A stretch of 64,000 nt of DNA from Hyphomicrobiales bacterium (GTDB lineage Bacteria > Pseudomonadota > Alphaproteobacteria > Rhizobiales > Rhizobiaceae), in the NCBI GenBank assembly GCA_900470195.1, contig UEIJ01000018.1, positions 1 through 64,000 on the forward strand. Direction: 5' to 3'. The translations under genes and the position numbers were made by a program. Shown in pieces: positions 24,385-34,433 of the stretch (position 1 is the first letter of the stretch; the number at the start of each line of letters is the position of its first letter). The notes under the pieces are model-generated. The model was not told the origin of the DNA. It ran no database searches and saw only the letters and a list, made by a program, of their open reading frames with translations.

Positions 24385-25133
24385 GTGTTCCTCCGGTTGA
24401 GTTCAATTAGGCCGTCGCACAGTCGTTGTGTCCATGGCTGTCTATAGCATTGGTGCGAGAATCGGAATCAATTTTCGGAAAGTACGATGGGTGGATTTCA
24501 ATAGCTGGAATGCCCCAGCATCCGCATCGGCACATGGCATTCCTCCGTAACCGACAGTACAATGGTTTGTGATAAAAATGCCGCCACGATGCCTATTTTT
24601 TAGGCATAGGCCTATAAAGCGGTGCCGTGCCAAACTGACGCAATGGCCGCCAAACGCAATATAAAGCCTACAAAATCACGGCTTTTGATATTTTATTACG
24701 GAAGTTGCTGAGAAAAATTGCGTTTCCATCTTGTGAGGCAATTTGAATTCTGTCATACGTAATTAGGACAGTAATGCTGTCCAATTAGAAGCTGATACCA
24801 ACGGAAGCGGCACAACGCGCTCCGAAAAGTTTCAGAAAGAGGCGCCGGAACCGGCAGGCACATCGCCTGGCGGTGACAGGCGCCCCGACCGCGACAGGAG
24901 GAATTCGAGTGCGCCGTTTTCTGGCGGGCTGGGTGTCGTCTGTCCAAGCCTGATGAGAATAAGGCGCTAAACATCGTTCCTCGCACCGGCTTTGCCGCTC
25001 GTCCGGAACCTCGTCCAAACGCCTTGTCGATAAGGCTTCCATATATCTAGAGCAACAGCGGGATGGTTGTCACACCGTCTCGGTATATACTGACCGCGCA
25101 CCTCATGAAGAGGGCCAAACGGAGGGAATGACG
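24385..25133 (+). other. 749-base spacer upstream of gltB
   Basis: No gene is supported. A perfect-looking dyad (AATTAGGACAG-TAATG-CTGTCCAATT, 24761-24786) could be an operator or a stem-loop. The next 200 bases can be folded into several G+C-rich hairpins, but I match them to no known riboswitch or RNA family. The gltB promoter must lie here. Confidence 0.4.
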
Positions 25134-28100
25134 ATGACGCATTTGACGCCATCTGTATCGAATGTGGTTTCTCACAACGTACAGAACGGAACGGTCAAAG
25201 CTGCGACGACCGCTTCCCACCGAACGACGCGAAAAACGAAAGCGGCCGGCGTCCCGCCAGCGCAAGGTCTCTATGATCCGCGCAACGAACATGATGCATG
25301 TGGTGTCGGCTTCATCGCCCATATGAAGGGCAAGAAGTCGCATCAGGTCGTGGAAAACGGCCTCAAGATGCTTGAAAACCTTACGCATCGCGGTGCGGTT
25401 GGCGCCGATCCGCTGATGGGCGACGGCGCCGGTATTCTGGTACAGATACCGGACCGCTTCTTGCGCGAGGAAATGGCGCGTCAGGGTATCGACCTGCCGC
25501 AGCCAGGCCATTATGGCGTCGGTTATCTTTTCATGCCGCGCGATGCGCAACTGCGCGCCCATATTGAAGAGATCGTCAAGGAAGTGATTGCCGCCGAAGG
25601 TCAGACGTTCATCGGTTTCCGCGCGGTGCCGGTCGACAATTCATCGCTTTCCAAGGCGCCTGACATTGCAGCAACCGAACCGTTTCACGTTCAGGTGTTC
25701 ATCGGACGCAATCCGATGCTGGAGACGGATGATGATTTCGAGCGCCGCCTGTTCGTTCTGCGCAAGGTCATTTCCAACCGCATCTATCAGGAAAATGACG
25801 GCGACGATAAGGGCTTTTATGTTGTGTCCATGTCGGCCCGCACGGTCGTCTATAAGGGCATGTTCCTCGCCTATCAGGTGGGTGCCTATTATCAGGATCT
25901 GAAAGACCCGCGTTTTGAAAGCGCGGTGGCGCTGGTGCACCAGCGCTTTTCCACCAACACTTTTCCGTCCTGGCGTCTGGCGCATCCATACCGCATGGTT
26001 GCGCATAACGGCGAAATCAACACGCTGCGCGGTAACGTCAACTGGATGGCGGCGCGTCAGGCCTCGGTCGATAGCGAACTGTTCGGCAACGACATTTCCA
26101 AGCTGTGGCCGATTTCCTATGAAGGCCAGTCGGATACGGCCTGCTTCGACAATGCGCTCGAATTCCTGCATCAGGGCGGCTACAGCCTTGCGCACGCAAT
26201 GATGATGCTGATCCCGGAAGCATGGTCCGGCAACAAGCTGATGTCGGACGAACGCCGCGCGTTCTACGAATATCATGCAGCACTTATGGAGCCATGGGAC
26301 GGTCCGGCCGCGGTCGCCTTCACCGATGGCCGCCAGATTGGTGCGACGCTCGACCGTAACGGCCTGCGTCCGGCCCGCTACATCGTGACCGACGACGATT
26401 TCGTCATTCTGGCTTCGGAAGCCGGTGTTCTGCCGGTCGAGGAAAAGAAGGTCGTCAAGAAGTGGCGTCTTCAGCCGGGCCGCATGCTGCTCATCGATAT
26501 GGAAGAAGGCCGCATCGTCTCGGATGAGGAAATCAAGTCACAGATCGCGCAGAAGCATCCTTACAAGCAGTGGTTGGCTAATACACAGCTCATTCTGGAG
26601 GACCTCAATCCGGTCGAACCGCGGGCACTCCGCAAGGATGTAAGCCTTCTGGATCGCCAGCAGAGCTTCGGCTACACGCAGGAAGACACCCGGATTCTGA
26701 TGTCGCCAATGGCTACGACGGGTCAGGAAGCCATCGGCTCGATGGGTACCGATACACCGATCTCGGCCATGTCGGACAAGTCGAAGCTGCTCTACACCTA
26801 TTTCAAGCAGAACTTCGCACAGGTCACCAACCCGCCGATCGATCCGATCCGCGAAGAACTGGTGATGAGCCTTGTCTCCTTCATCGGCCCGCGCCCGAAC
26901 ATCTTCGACCTTGTCGGCACTTCGCGCCGCAAGCGTCTGGAAGTGCGCCAGCCGATCCTGACCAATGGCGATCTGGAAAAGATTCGTTCCATCGGCCACA
27001 CTGAAGATCGTTTCGACACCAAGACGCTCGATATCACCTATAATGTCGGCGAGGGTGCAGCCGGTATGCACGGCGCAATCGAGCGCCTGTGTGACCGCGC
27101 CGAAGCAGCTGTTCACGGTGGATACAACATCGTCATCCTGTCCGACCGTCAGGTTGGTCCGGACCGCATTCCGATCCCGGCCCTTCTGGCGACGGCAGCC
27201 GTACATCACCATCTGATCCGCAAGGGCCTGCGCACCTCGGTCGGCCTTGTGGTGGAATCGGGCGAGCCACGCGAAATACATCATTTCTGCTGTCTCGCCG
27301 GTTACGGTGCCGAAGCCATCAACCCCTATCTTGCCTTCGACACGCTGCTCGACATGCATCGCCGCCGCGAATTTCCGCCGGAGGTCGATGAGCATGAGGT
27401 CGTCAAGCGCTATATCAAGTCCATTGGCAAGGGCATTCTCAAGGTCATGTCCAAGATGGGCATCTCGACCTACCAGTCCTATTGCGGCGCGCAGATTTTC
27501 GATGCGGTCGGCTTGCAGTCGAGCTTCGTCGACAAGTTCTTCTTCGGCACGGCCACCAGCATCGAAGGTGTTGGTTTGGACGAAATCGCGGAAGAGACCG
27601 TGCGCCGTCACACCGATGCATTCGGTAACGACCCGGTTCTGCTGACCTCACTCGAAGTCGGCGGCGAATATGCCTATCGTATGCGCGGTGAGGCCCATTT
27701 GTGGTCGCCGGATGCGGTGGCCAAGCTGCAGCATGCAGTGCGCACCTCGAACCCGGACACCTTCACCGAATATACCGCGATGCTCGACTCCAAATCGGCG
27801 CAGGCCAAGACCATTCGCGGCCTGTTCGATATCCGCTTTGCTGAGGATCGCGGTCTCAAGCCCGTGTCCATCGATGAGGTTGAACCGGCGGTCGATATCG
27901 TCAAGCGCTTCTCCACCGGCGCCATGTCCTTCGGCTCCATCAGCCGTGAGGCGCACACCACGCTGGCGCGGGCGATGAACGCCATTGGCGGCAAGTCAAA
28001 CACGGGCGAGGGCGGCGAGGAGCCGGATCGTTTCTACCCGCTGCCGGACGGCACGCCGAACCCGGAACGCTCCGCGATCAAGCAGGTGGCATCGGGCCGT

Positions 28101-29885
28101 TTCGGTGTGACGACGGAATATCTGGTCAACTCCGATCTGATCCAGATCAAGGTTGCGCAGGGTGCAAAGCCCGGCGAAGGCGGCCAGTTGCCGGGTCACA
28201 AGGTCGACGCGACCATCGCCAAGACCCGTCACTCGACGCCGGGCGTTGGTCTCATTTCGCCGCCGCCGCACCATGACATCTACTCGATTGAAGATCTGGC
28301 GCAGCTGATATACGACTTGAAGAACGTCAATCCGGCTGCCGATATTTCGGTCAAGCTGGTGTCGGAGGTGGGTGTCGGCACGGTTGCCGCCGGTGTTGCG
28401 AAGGCGCGCGCCGACCATATCACCGTCTCGGGCTATGATGGCGGCACGGGCGCTTCGCCGCTGACATCGCTGAAACATGCCGGTAGCCCATGGGAAATCG
28501 GCCTTGCCGAAACCCACCAGACGCTGGTGCTGAACGGGCTTCGCTCCCGCGTGGCCTTGCAGGTCGATGGTGGTCTGCGTACCGGTCGCGACGTCATCAT
28601 TGGCGCATTGCTCGGCGCTGATGAGTTCGGCTTCTCGACGGCTCCGCTGATTGCCGCTGGCTGCATCATGATGCGCAAGTGCCATCTGAACACCTGCCCG
28701 GTGGGTGTGGCGACGCAGGACCCGGTTCTGCGCAAGCGCTTCAAGGGCACGCCGGAACATGTCATCAACTTCTTCTTCTATCTGGCCGAAGAAGTGCGCG
28801 CGCTGCTGGCATCGATGGGTTTCACCAAGCTGGAACAGATCATCGGCGAGACCGAGCTTCTGGAAAAGCAGGCTATGATCGACCATTGGAAGGCCAAGGG
28901 CCTCGATTTCAGCCGCATCTTCTACAAGCCTGAGGCCGAAAAGCACGAGATCTACTGGACCGAGCGTCAGCATCATCCAATTGAAGATGTTCTGGACCGT
29001 AAGCTGATCGCCGAGGCCATGCCTGCGCTGGAAGATCGTCAGCCTGTCAAGATCGACATCGACATCAAGAATGTCGACCGTTCTGCCGGTGCGATGCTGT
29101 CGGGCGAAGTGGCCAAGCGGTTCCGTCACAAGGGCCTGCCGGAAGACACCATTGCCGTTACGCTTCGCGGCACGGCTGGCCAATCCTTCGGCGCGTTCCT
29201 CGCACGCGGCATCTCGTTCGAACTGATCGGCGATGGCAACGACTATGTCGGCAAGGGTCTTTCGGGTGGCCGCATTGTCATCCGTCCGCCGGAAGATACG
29301 CGTATCATCGCCGAAGATTCCATCATCGTCGGCAATACGGTGCTCTATGGCGCGCTTGAAGGCGAGTGCTACTTCCGCGGCGTTGCAGGCGAACGTTTCG
29401 CCGTGCGCAACTCCGGTGCGGTCACGGTTGTCGAAGGCGTGGGCGACCACGGCTGCGAATACATGACTGGTGGCGTGGTCGTGGTCATCGGGCAGACGGG
29501 CCGCAACTTCGCGGCGGGCATGTCGGGCGGTGTCGCCTATGTGCTCGACGAGGAAGGCGATTTCGCCCAGCGCTGCAACATGGCGATGGTCGAACTGGAA
29601 CCGGTTCCGGAAGAAGACGACATCCTCGAAAAGCTGCATCACCATGGCGGCGACCTCATGCATAAGGGCCGTGTGGACGTTTCGGCCAATATGACCCATC
29701 ATGATGAGGAACGTCTGGTGCAGCTGATCGCCAACCATCTGCATTATACAGGCTCGACGCGGGCAAAGGACATTCTCGACAATTGGGAGAGCTATCGTCC
29801 CAAGTTCGTAAAGGTCATGCCAGTCGAATACCGTCGCGCTCTGGAAGAGATGGAGCGCATGCAGATCGGTGTCGCAGCTGAATGA
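25134..29885 (+). CDS. gltB: Glutamate synthase (NADPH), large subunit
   Basis: A 1583-residue GOGAT alpha subunit. Cys56 in [10 protein letters not shown] becomes the N-terminal nucleophile of the glutaminase domain after removal of a propeptide of 55 residues. Then come a central domain, the FMN domain ([14 protein letters not shown], then [17 protein letters not shown]), and the 3Fe-4S cysteines in [13 protein letters not shown] (Cys1177, 1183, 1188), followed by a C-terminal beta-helix ([24 protein letters not shown]). It makes two glutamates from glutamine and 2-oxoglutarate. The ATG at 25134 is used because GGAGGG is 7 bases before it; the ATG at 25128 is only one base from it. It lies 159 bases before gltD, the partner subunit. 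Confidence 0.97.
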   Translation: MTHLTPSVSNVVSHNVQNGTVKAATTASHRTTRKTKAAGVPPAQGLYDPRNEHDACGVGFIAHMKGKKSHQVVENGLKMLENLTHRGAVGADPLMGDGAGILVQIPDRFLREEMARQGIDLPQPGHYGVGYLFMPRDAQLRAHIEEIVKEVIAAEGQTFIGFRAVPVDNSSLSKAPDIAATEPFHVQVFIGRNPMLETDDDFERRLFVLRKVISNRIYQENDGDDKGFYVVSMSARTVVYKGMFLAYQVGAYYQDLKDPRFESAVALVHQRFSTNTFPSWRLAHPYRMVAHNGEINTLRGNVNWMAARQASVDSELFGNDISKLWPISYEGQSDTACFDNALEFLHQGGYSLAHAMMMLIPEAWSGNKLMSDERRAFYEYHAALMEPWDGPAAVAFTDGRQIGATLDRNGLRPARYIVTDDDFVILASEAGVLPVEEKKVVKKWRLQPGRMLLIDMEEGRIVSDEEIKSQIAQKHPYKQWLANTQLILEDLNPVEPRALRKDVSLLDRQQSFGYTQEDTRILMSPMATTGQEAIGSMGTDTPISAMSDKSKLLYTYFKQNFAQVTNPPIDPIREELVMSLVSFIGPRPNIFDLVGTSRRKRLEVRQPILTNGDLEKIRSIGHTEDRFDTKTLDITYNVGEGAAGMHGAIERLCDRAEAAVHGGYNIVILSDRQVGPDRIPIPALLATAAVHHHLIRKGLRTSVGLVVESGEPREIHHFCCLAGYGAEAINPYLAFDTLLDMHRRREFPPEVDEHEVVKRYIKSIGKGILKVMSKMGISTYQSYCGAQIFDAVGLQSSFVDKFFFGTATSIEGVGLDEIAEETVRRHTDAFGNDPVLLTSLEVGGEYAYRMRGEAHLWSPDAVAKLQHAVRTSNPDTFTEYTAMLDSKSAQAKTIRGLFDIRFAEDRGLKPVSIDEVEPAVDIVKRFSTGAMSFGSISREAHTTLARAMNAIGGKSNTGEGGEEPDRFYPLPDGTPNPERSAIKQVASGRFGVTTEYLVNSDLIQIKVAQGAKPGEGGQLPGHKVDATIAKTRHSTPGVGLISPPPHHDIYSIEDLAQLIYDLKNVNPAADISVKLVSEVGVGTVAAGVAKARADHITVSGYDGGTGASPLTSLKHAGSPWEIGLAETHQTLVLNGLRSRVALQVDGGLRTGRDVIIGALLGADEFGFSTAPLIAAGCIMMRKCHLNTCPVGVATQDPVLRKRFKGTPEHVINFFFYLAEEVRALLASMGFTKLEQIIGETELLEKQAMIDHWKAKGLDFSRIFYKPEAEKHEIYWTERQHHPIEDVLDRKLIAEAMPALEDRQPVKIDIDIKNVDRSAGAMLSGEVAKRFRHKGLPEDTIAVTLRGTAGQSFGAFLARGISFELIGDGNDYVGKGLSGGRIVIRPPEDTRIIAEDSIIVGNTVLYGALEGECYFRGVAGERFAVRNSGAVTVVEGVGDHGCEYMTGGVVVVIGQTGRNFAAGMSGGVAYVLDEEGDFAQRCNMAMVELEPVPEEDDILEKLHHHGGDLMHKGRVDVSANMTHHDEERLVQLIANHLHYTGSTRAKDILDNWESYRPKFVKVMPVEYRRALEEMERMQIGVAAE

Positions 29886-29898
29886 TCTGACAAGCGGA

Positions 29899-29918
29899 GC
29901 CCGACCTTGGGGTCGGGC
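29899..29918 (+). repeat. Stem-loop between gltB and gltD
   Basis: Perfect 8-bp palindrome GCCCGACC-TTGG-GGTCGGGC without a T-run. It may adjust the ratio of the two subunit messages or protect mRNA. Confidence 0.5.
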
Positions 29919-30044
29919 GCCCTTCGCCATATGAAGAGATAACAACGTCCTGACATGCCTGCGCGTTAAGGAATGACGCGGCGGACAGGGCAACTTCCGG
30001 CAAAGCAGACCAGGCGCTGGTCTCAGGCCGAGGGGAGTAGAAGA

Positions 30045-31499
30045 ATGGGTAAGGTAACTGGTTTTCTAGAGATCGACCGTCAGGTGGCAAAGTACCAGCC
30101 GGCATCGGATCGCATTCGCCACTTCCGTGAGTTCACCATTCCGATGACGGATGGTGAAGTGCAGAAGCAGGCTGCGCGCTGCATGGATTGCGGCATTCCG
30201 TTCTGCCATGGGCCGACGGGCTGCCCGGTGCACAACCAGATCCCCGACTGGAACGATCTTGTCTATAACAACAACTGGGATCAGGCGATCCGCAACCTGC
30301 ATCTGACCAATAATTTCCCGGAATTCACTGGTCGCGTCTGCCCGGCGCCTTGCGAGGAAGCCTGCACGCTGAACCTCGAAGACACGCCGGTTGCGATCAA
30401 GACGGTTGAGCAGGCATTGGGCGACAAGGCTTATGAGCTTGGCTATATCGTGCCGCAGCCAGCCGCCAACAAGACCGGCAAGTCGGTCGCCATCATCGGT
30501 TCAGGCCCGGCTGGCCTCGCCGCTGCACAGCAGCTGGCGCGTGCCGGTCACATGGTCGATGTCTATGAGCGCGAGAGCCGTCCCGGCGGTTTGCTTCGCT
30601 ATGGCATCCCCGATTTCAAGATGGAAAAGCACCTCATCGACCGCCGCGTGGCGCAGATGGAAGGTGAGGGCGTGCGCTTCCTGTGCGGCGTGAATATCGG
30701 CGTCGACAAGCCGCTGCGCGGTCTTCTCGATACCTACGATGCTGTGCTTTACAGCGGCGGCTCCGAAACCCCGCGTCCGGCAGGCATTCCCGGTGCCGAT
30801 CTCGAAGGCGTGCACGATGCCATGCCCTATCTGGTTCAGCAGAACCGCCGCGTCGGTCGCGAAAATATTGAATCCGTGGCATGGCCCGCAGCTCCCATTC
30901 TGGCTGGCGGCAAGCATATTGTGGTGGTCGGCGGCGGCGATACGGCATCGGATTGCGTGGGCACGGCCTTCCGTCAGGGCGCGGTCAATGTCACGCAGCT
31001 CGACATTCGCCCGCAACCGCCGGAAAAAGAAGACAAGCTCAGCGTCTGGCCTTATTGGGCGACCAAGATGCGTACCTCTTCCAGTCAGGCGGAAGGCGCT
31101 TCCCGCGAGTTTCAGGTGGCGACGCTGGAATTCATCGGTGAGGACGGACGTCTTACCCATGTGAAATGTTGTCAGGTGGATGAAAAGCGCAAGCCGATTG
31201 CCGGCTCGGAATTCTTCATCAAGGCTGATCTTGCCTTCATCGCGATCGGCTTTGCCGGACCGGCAGAAAATAGCGTGGTCAAGGAGCTGGGCGAAAAGCT
31301 CGACATCGTGACTGACCGCCGCGGCTCCAAGTCCGTCAAGGCCAATGAGCACGACTATCGCACCAATGTCGACAAGCTCTATGCCGCAGGCGATGTGCGC
31401 CGCGGCCAGTCGTTGGTCGTCTGGGCGATCCGCGAAGGACGTCAGGCCGCCCACGCTATCGACGCCGATTTGATGGGTAGTTCCGTCCTCCCTCGTTAA
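30045..31499 (+). CDS. gltD: Glutamate synthase, small subunit
   Basis: A 484-residue GOGAT beta subunit. The N-terminal 4Fe-4S cysteines are in CMDCGIPFCHGPTGCP and CPAPCEEAC; an FAD-binding site (IIGSGPAGLAAAQQLARAG, about 148-166) and an NADPH-binding site (VVVGGGDTASDCVG, about 290-303) follow. It passes electrons from NADPH to GltB. The ATG at 30045 (MGKVTGFLE) has GGGGAG upstream and is the family start; an upstream in-frame ATG at 29973 would add 24 odd residues. Confidence 0.96.
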   Translation: MGKVTGFLEIDRQVAKYQPASDRIRHFREFTIPMTDGEVQKQAARCMDCGIPFCHGPTGCPVHNQIPDWNDLVYNNNWDQAIRNLHLTNNFPEFTGRVCPAPCEEACTLNLEDTPVAIKTVEQALGDKAYELGYIVPQPAANKTGKSVAIIGSGPAGLAAAQQLARAGHMVDVYERESRPGGLLRYGIPDFKMEKHLIDRRVAQMEGEGVRFLCGVNIGVDKPLRGLLDTYDAVLYSGGSETPRPAGIPGADLEGVHDAMPYLVQQNRRVGRENIESVAWPAAPILAGGKHIVVVGGGDTASDCVGTAFRQGAVNVTQLDIRPQPPEKEDKLSVWPYWATKMRTSSSQAEGASREFQVATLEFIGEDGRLTHVKCCQVDEKRKPIAGSEFFIKADLAFIAIGFAGPAENSVVKELGEKLDIVTDRRGSKSVKANEHDYRTNVDKLYAAGDVRRGQSLVVWAIREGRQAAHAIDADLMGSSVLPR

Positions 31500-31518
31500 G
31501 AGATAAGAGATTAAAACT

Positions 31519-31551
31519 GAAAAAGCCCGGAGTTTCCTCCGGGCTTTTTTG
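31519..31551. terminator. Bidirectional terminator after gltD
   Basis: AAAAAGCCCGGAG-TTTC-CTCCGGGCTTTTTT, an 8-bp G+C-rich stem flanked by A and T runs, between gltD and the convergent permease gene. Confidence 0.92.
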
Positions 31552-31565
31552 TGTTTGTTGGCGGT

Positions 31566-32969
31566 TTAGCTTTCGCTGCGCCGTGCCTTCATCACCAGAT
31601 AGGCGATGGTGAGGAACACGAACCAGAATGGCGTGACCTTCAGGGCGGCGGCGGTATCAGGCTCTTGTGTCAACGCCCATAAAATGAAGGCGAAGAAGGC
31701 GAAGACCATGACCACGGCTGCGCGTCCGCCTGGCATCTTGAACGTGGATTTTTCATGCAGGTCGGGGCGCTTGCGGCGATATTGCAGATAGGACGCCAGA
31801 ATGATCGACCAGATGAAGATGAAGAGCAGGGCCGAGATTGTCGTGACAATCGTGAAGGCTTCAATGATGCTCTGGCCCGCATAGAGCAGAACAACGCCTG
31901 TCAGCAGGAAGATGCACGAGAAGAACAGCGCGTTGACCGGCACCTTGCGGTTGTTCAGCTTGCCAAGCGCCTTTGGCGCGAGCTTCGAAGTTGCGAGGCC
32001 ATAGATCATGCGTGAGGTCGAGTAGATGCCGGAATTGGCGCTGGACGTTGCCGAGGTGAGCACTACGAAATTCACGACATGCGCCGCGATGCCGAGACCG
32101 GCGAGCGAGAACATGGCGACGAATGGGCTGGAGCTTGGATCGACCTGATCCCATGGAATGACGGTGATGATGACAAAAAGTGCGCCGAGATAGAACAACA
32201 CCACGCGGATCGGGATAGAATTGATCGCCTTGGGCAGATTGCGCACCGGATCCTTGGTTTCCGCAGCGGCAGTGCCGACGAGTTCGATGCCGACGAAAGC
32301 AAAAACCGCAATCTGGAAACCGGCGACAAAGCCGAGGAAACCGTTGGGGAAGAACCCGCCGTGGTTCCACAAATGCGCGACCGACGCCTGGCTCCCGTTC
32401 GGCAGGGTAAAGCCGGTTGAGAGCATATAGACCCCGGCGATGATCAGCCCCACAATGGCAACGATCTTGATGAGAGCGAACCAGAATTCGATTTCACCGA
32501 AATTGCGCACGGTGGGCAGATTGAGGGCCAGAAGTGTGAAAATCAGCCCGAGTGCGGGTATCCAAAGCGCGAGCTCGGGAAACCAGAAAGAGACGTAGCC
32601 CGATACGGCCACCACGTCCGCCACGCCTGTCACGATCCAGCAGAGCCAATAGGTCCAGCCGGTGAAGAATTGCGCCCATGGTCCGAGATAATCGCCCGCG
32701 AAATCCGCGAAGGAACGATATTCGAGATTGGACAGCAGGATTTCGCCCAAAGCGCGCATGACGAAGAACAGCATGAAGCCAATCACCGCATAGACGAGCA
32801 GGATCGAAGGGCCTGCGAGCGAAATCGTCTTGCCCGAGCCCATGAAAAGGCCGGTGCCTATCGCACCGCCAATGGCGATCAACTGAAGGTGCCGGTTGGA
32901 CAGATTGCGTGCAAGATGGGGTTCCTCCTCCCGATGTGGATCGACAGAAGGCTTTGATGCAATATTCAT
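31566..32969 (-). CDS. Amino-acid permease (APC family, CycA/GabP-like)
   Basis: A 467-residue permease with 12 predicted spans. The N-terminal LSNRHLQLIAIGGAIGTGLF is the signature of the amino-acid transporter branch of the APC superfamily; FEYRSFADFAG-type features and FVGIELVGTAAAETKDP (loop between spans 5 and 6) agree. The closest E. coli relatives by eye are CycA (D-serine, D-alanine, glycine) and GabP. Substrate not determinable. A single gene, convergent with gltD. Confidence 0.88.
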   Translation of the reverse strand: MNIASKPSVDPHREEEPHLARNLSNRHLQLIAIGGAIGTGLFMGSGKTISLAGPSILLVYAVIGFMLFFVMRALGEILLSNLEYRSFADFAGDYLGPWAQFFTGWTYWLCWIVTGVADVVAVSGYVSFWFPELALWIPALGLIFTLLALNLPTVRNFGEIEFWFALIKIVAIVGLIIAGVYMLSTGFTLPNGSQASVAHLWNHGGFFPNGFLGFVAGFQIAVFAFVGIELVGTAAAETKDPVRNLPKAINSIPIRVVLFYLGALFVIITVIPWDQVDPSSSPFVAMFSLAGLGIAAHVVNFVVLTSATSSANSGIYSTSRMIYGLATSKLAPKALGKLNNRKVPVNALFFSCIFLLTGVVLLYAGQSIIEAFTIVTTISALLFIFIWSIILASYLQYRRKRPDLHEKSTFKMPGGRAAVVMVFAFFAFILWALTQEPDTAAALKVTPFWFVFLTIAYLVMKARRSES

Positions 32970-33192
32970 TCAAACGCCTCTTGTTTTCTGGCGGACGCCA
33001 AAAACAGATCCCCGCTCGCGCGAGTGACGGCGCCCTCCCTACAGCCTTTTCAGGCCGACGGTGCTTTGTGATAGACGATGCCAAGGCTTCTGTGAACAGC
33101 GCGGAATGTAGCAATTAGAACTATATGAGATAGAGAAAGGCGCTATCTTTCAATCAGGTGGTAGCTTGGCAGTAACTATATTGCATCCAAAA

Positions 33193-34350
33193 TTAGGGAT
33201 TTACACTTTTCTGCGGCCACGAAAAATCATCGGCCCGCCCAGGTGACGACTTGCTGTCAGTTCGTGGGGGACGCGCGGGTTGCGGACGCGCCGCGAGGTT
33301 GCCGCCAAGCAGGACTCCGCTTTCATCCTTGTCGATGTCGCGAATGCTGACCGGCGCCACGCGATCAACCGGTTTTGACGGATCATGGGTGCCTGTTGCG
33401 GGCAAGGGGCGATCTTCTTCCTTCGCGCCGCCAAGATAGGCGCGAAGCGGCTTCTCCGCATAGAAGGCAAGCTTGCGCTTGCCTGCCGAAGTTATATTGA
33501 TGCCATCATTGCCGCGCAGACGCGCGGTCTGGCCGTTAATATCGAAGCCGGTCTGGGTGAAGTTTCCCTCTTCATCGACGAAGCCATCCCAGACATCGGC
33601 AAATTTGCCCCCCGCCTTCTCGGTGGCCGTGCGATGGATTTCATTGAGCGCCAGCATATCCTGCGACATGCCTTTCGGACGAAAAGGCGGCTGTCCGATC
33701 CAGACCAGTGGAAAGTGTTTGTCGTTGATCACCTTGAGAAAAGCTGCGACGCGCCTTTGATATTCTTCATTCCATTCTGGTGACCGGGGCGGCAGGCTCA
33801 TGCCCTTTTCGGTGATCGCCTGCCTGTCGTTGGAGCCGATCATGACGACGACGGCAGCCGGCTTCTCCTCGTCCAGTATCTTGCCGATATTGTTGGGCCA
33901 GTCAAAATGGTCATTGCGCACAAAGCCGGAAGAGCCGTTGATGCGCGACACGACCTTGAGGTCGGGGTCTGAAGCGAATGCAACGTCGAGCCCTTCGGCG
34001 AGGCCGTTGCCGATGAAGTCACCGACTACGAGAATCTTCTTGGCATCGGGTTTTTTCTCGACGAATTCGACAGCGGGGCTCGCTGCTGGTGGTGATGCTG
34101 GACGTGACGTCGGGGAGGCAGGCTTGGGCCGTTTCGGTTTAGGCCGCGCACGTTGTGGAGCAGGCTGCTGATATTGCCGCTGTGGCTGTGCTTGCCGGGA
34201 ACCGAACAAAAGATCGAAGAGCGTGCGCGGGCGCTCCTGTGCAGAGGCCGTTGCAATGCCTGAAAACAGCAGCGCTGCCACAGCGAGCACCAAGCCCACA
34301 GCTCTCATCATCCGCACCGTCCGATTTTCGTGCATCTGTCTCGCCTTCAT
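33193..34350 (-). CDS. DUF459 SGNH-like periplasmic protein
   Basis: A 385-residue protein with a signal peptide (about 16-37, ending ATASAQ). A Pro/Arg/Lys/Gln-rich linker (about 50-92) precedes a DUF459 SGNH-hydrolase-like domain (about 104-315), and a disordered tail ends the chain. The SGNH blocks can be placed, but the key residues differ: block I is VVGDFIGNGL (Phe in place of Ser), block III is MIGSNDRQ (Gly and Asn kept), and block V is DGINITSAGKRK (Asn for His). A classical esterase triad is therefore absent. The gene lies beside a lytic transglycosylase gene and upstream of galU in reverse, which suggests an envelope role. Confidence 0.8.
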   Translation of the reverse strand: MKARQMHENRTVRMMRAVGLVLAVAALLFSGIATASAQERPRTLFDLLFGSRQAQPQRQYQQPAPQRARPKPKRPKPASPTSRPASPPAASPAVEFVEKKPDAKKILVVGDFIGNGLAEGLDVAFASDPDLKVVSRINGSSGFVRNDHFDWPNNIGKILDEEKPAAVVVMIGSNDRQAITEKGMSLPPRSPEWNEEYQRRVAAFLKVINDKHFPLVWIGQPPFRPKGMSQDMLALNEIHRTATEKAGGKFADVWDGFVDEEGNFTQTGFDINGQTARLRGNDGINITSAGKRKLAFYAEKPLRAYLGGAKEEDRPLPATGTHDPSKPVDRVAPVSIRDIDKDESGVLLGGNLAARPQPARPPRTDSKSSPGRADDFSWPQKSVNP

Positions 34351-34383
34351 GCCTGTATATTAGCTTGGCGATGCTCAAAAACA

Positions 34384-34418
34384 AAATAGGGCGCACTTGA
34401 GCAAAGTGCGCCCTATTT
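34384..34418. terminator. Bidirectional terminator between the transglycosylase and DUF459 genes
   Basis: A 15-bp perfect stem AAATAGGGCGCACTT/AAGTGCGCCCTATTT with a 5-base loop. It stops the leftward transglycosylase transcript before the DUF459 gene. Confidence 0.85.
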
Positions 34419-34433
34419 AATTAACTCGATAGC

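Noticed and set aside
24790..25000. Possible riboswitch or structured RNA upstream of gltB
   Set aside because: Several G+C-rich hairpins are possible, but I could not match the conserved boxes of cobalamin, glycine, SAM or glutamine riboswitches.
27996..29993. 665-codon open frame antisense to gltB
   Set aside because: Frame-mirror of a G+C-rich conserved gene; composition (many Arg, His, Asp) is not protein-like, there is no ribosome site, and gltB fully explains the region.
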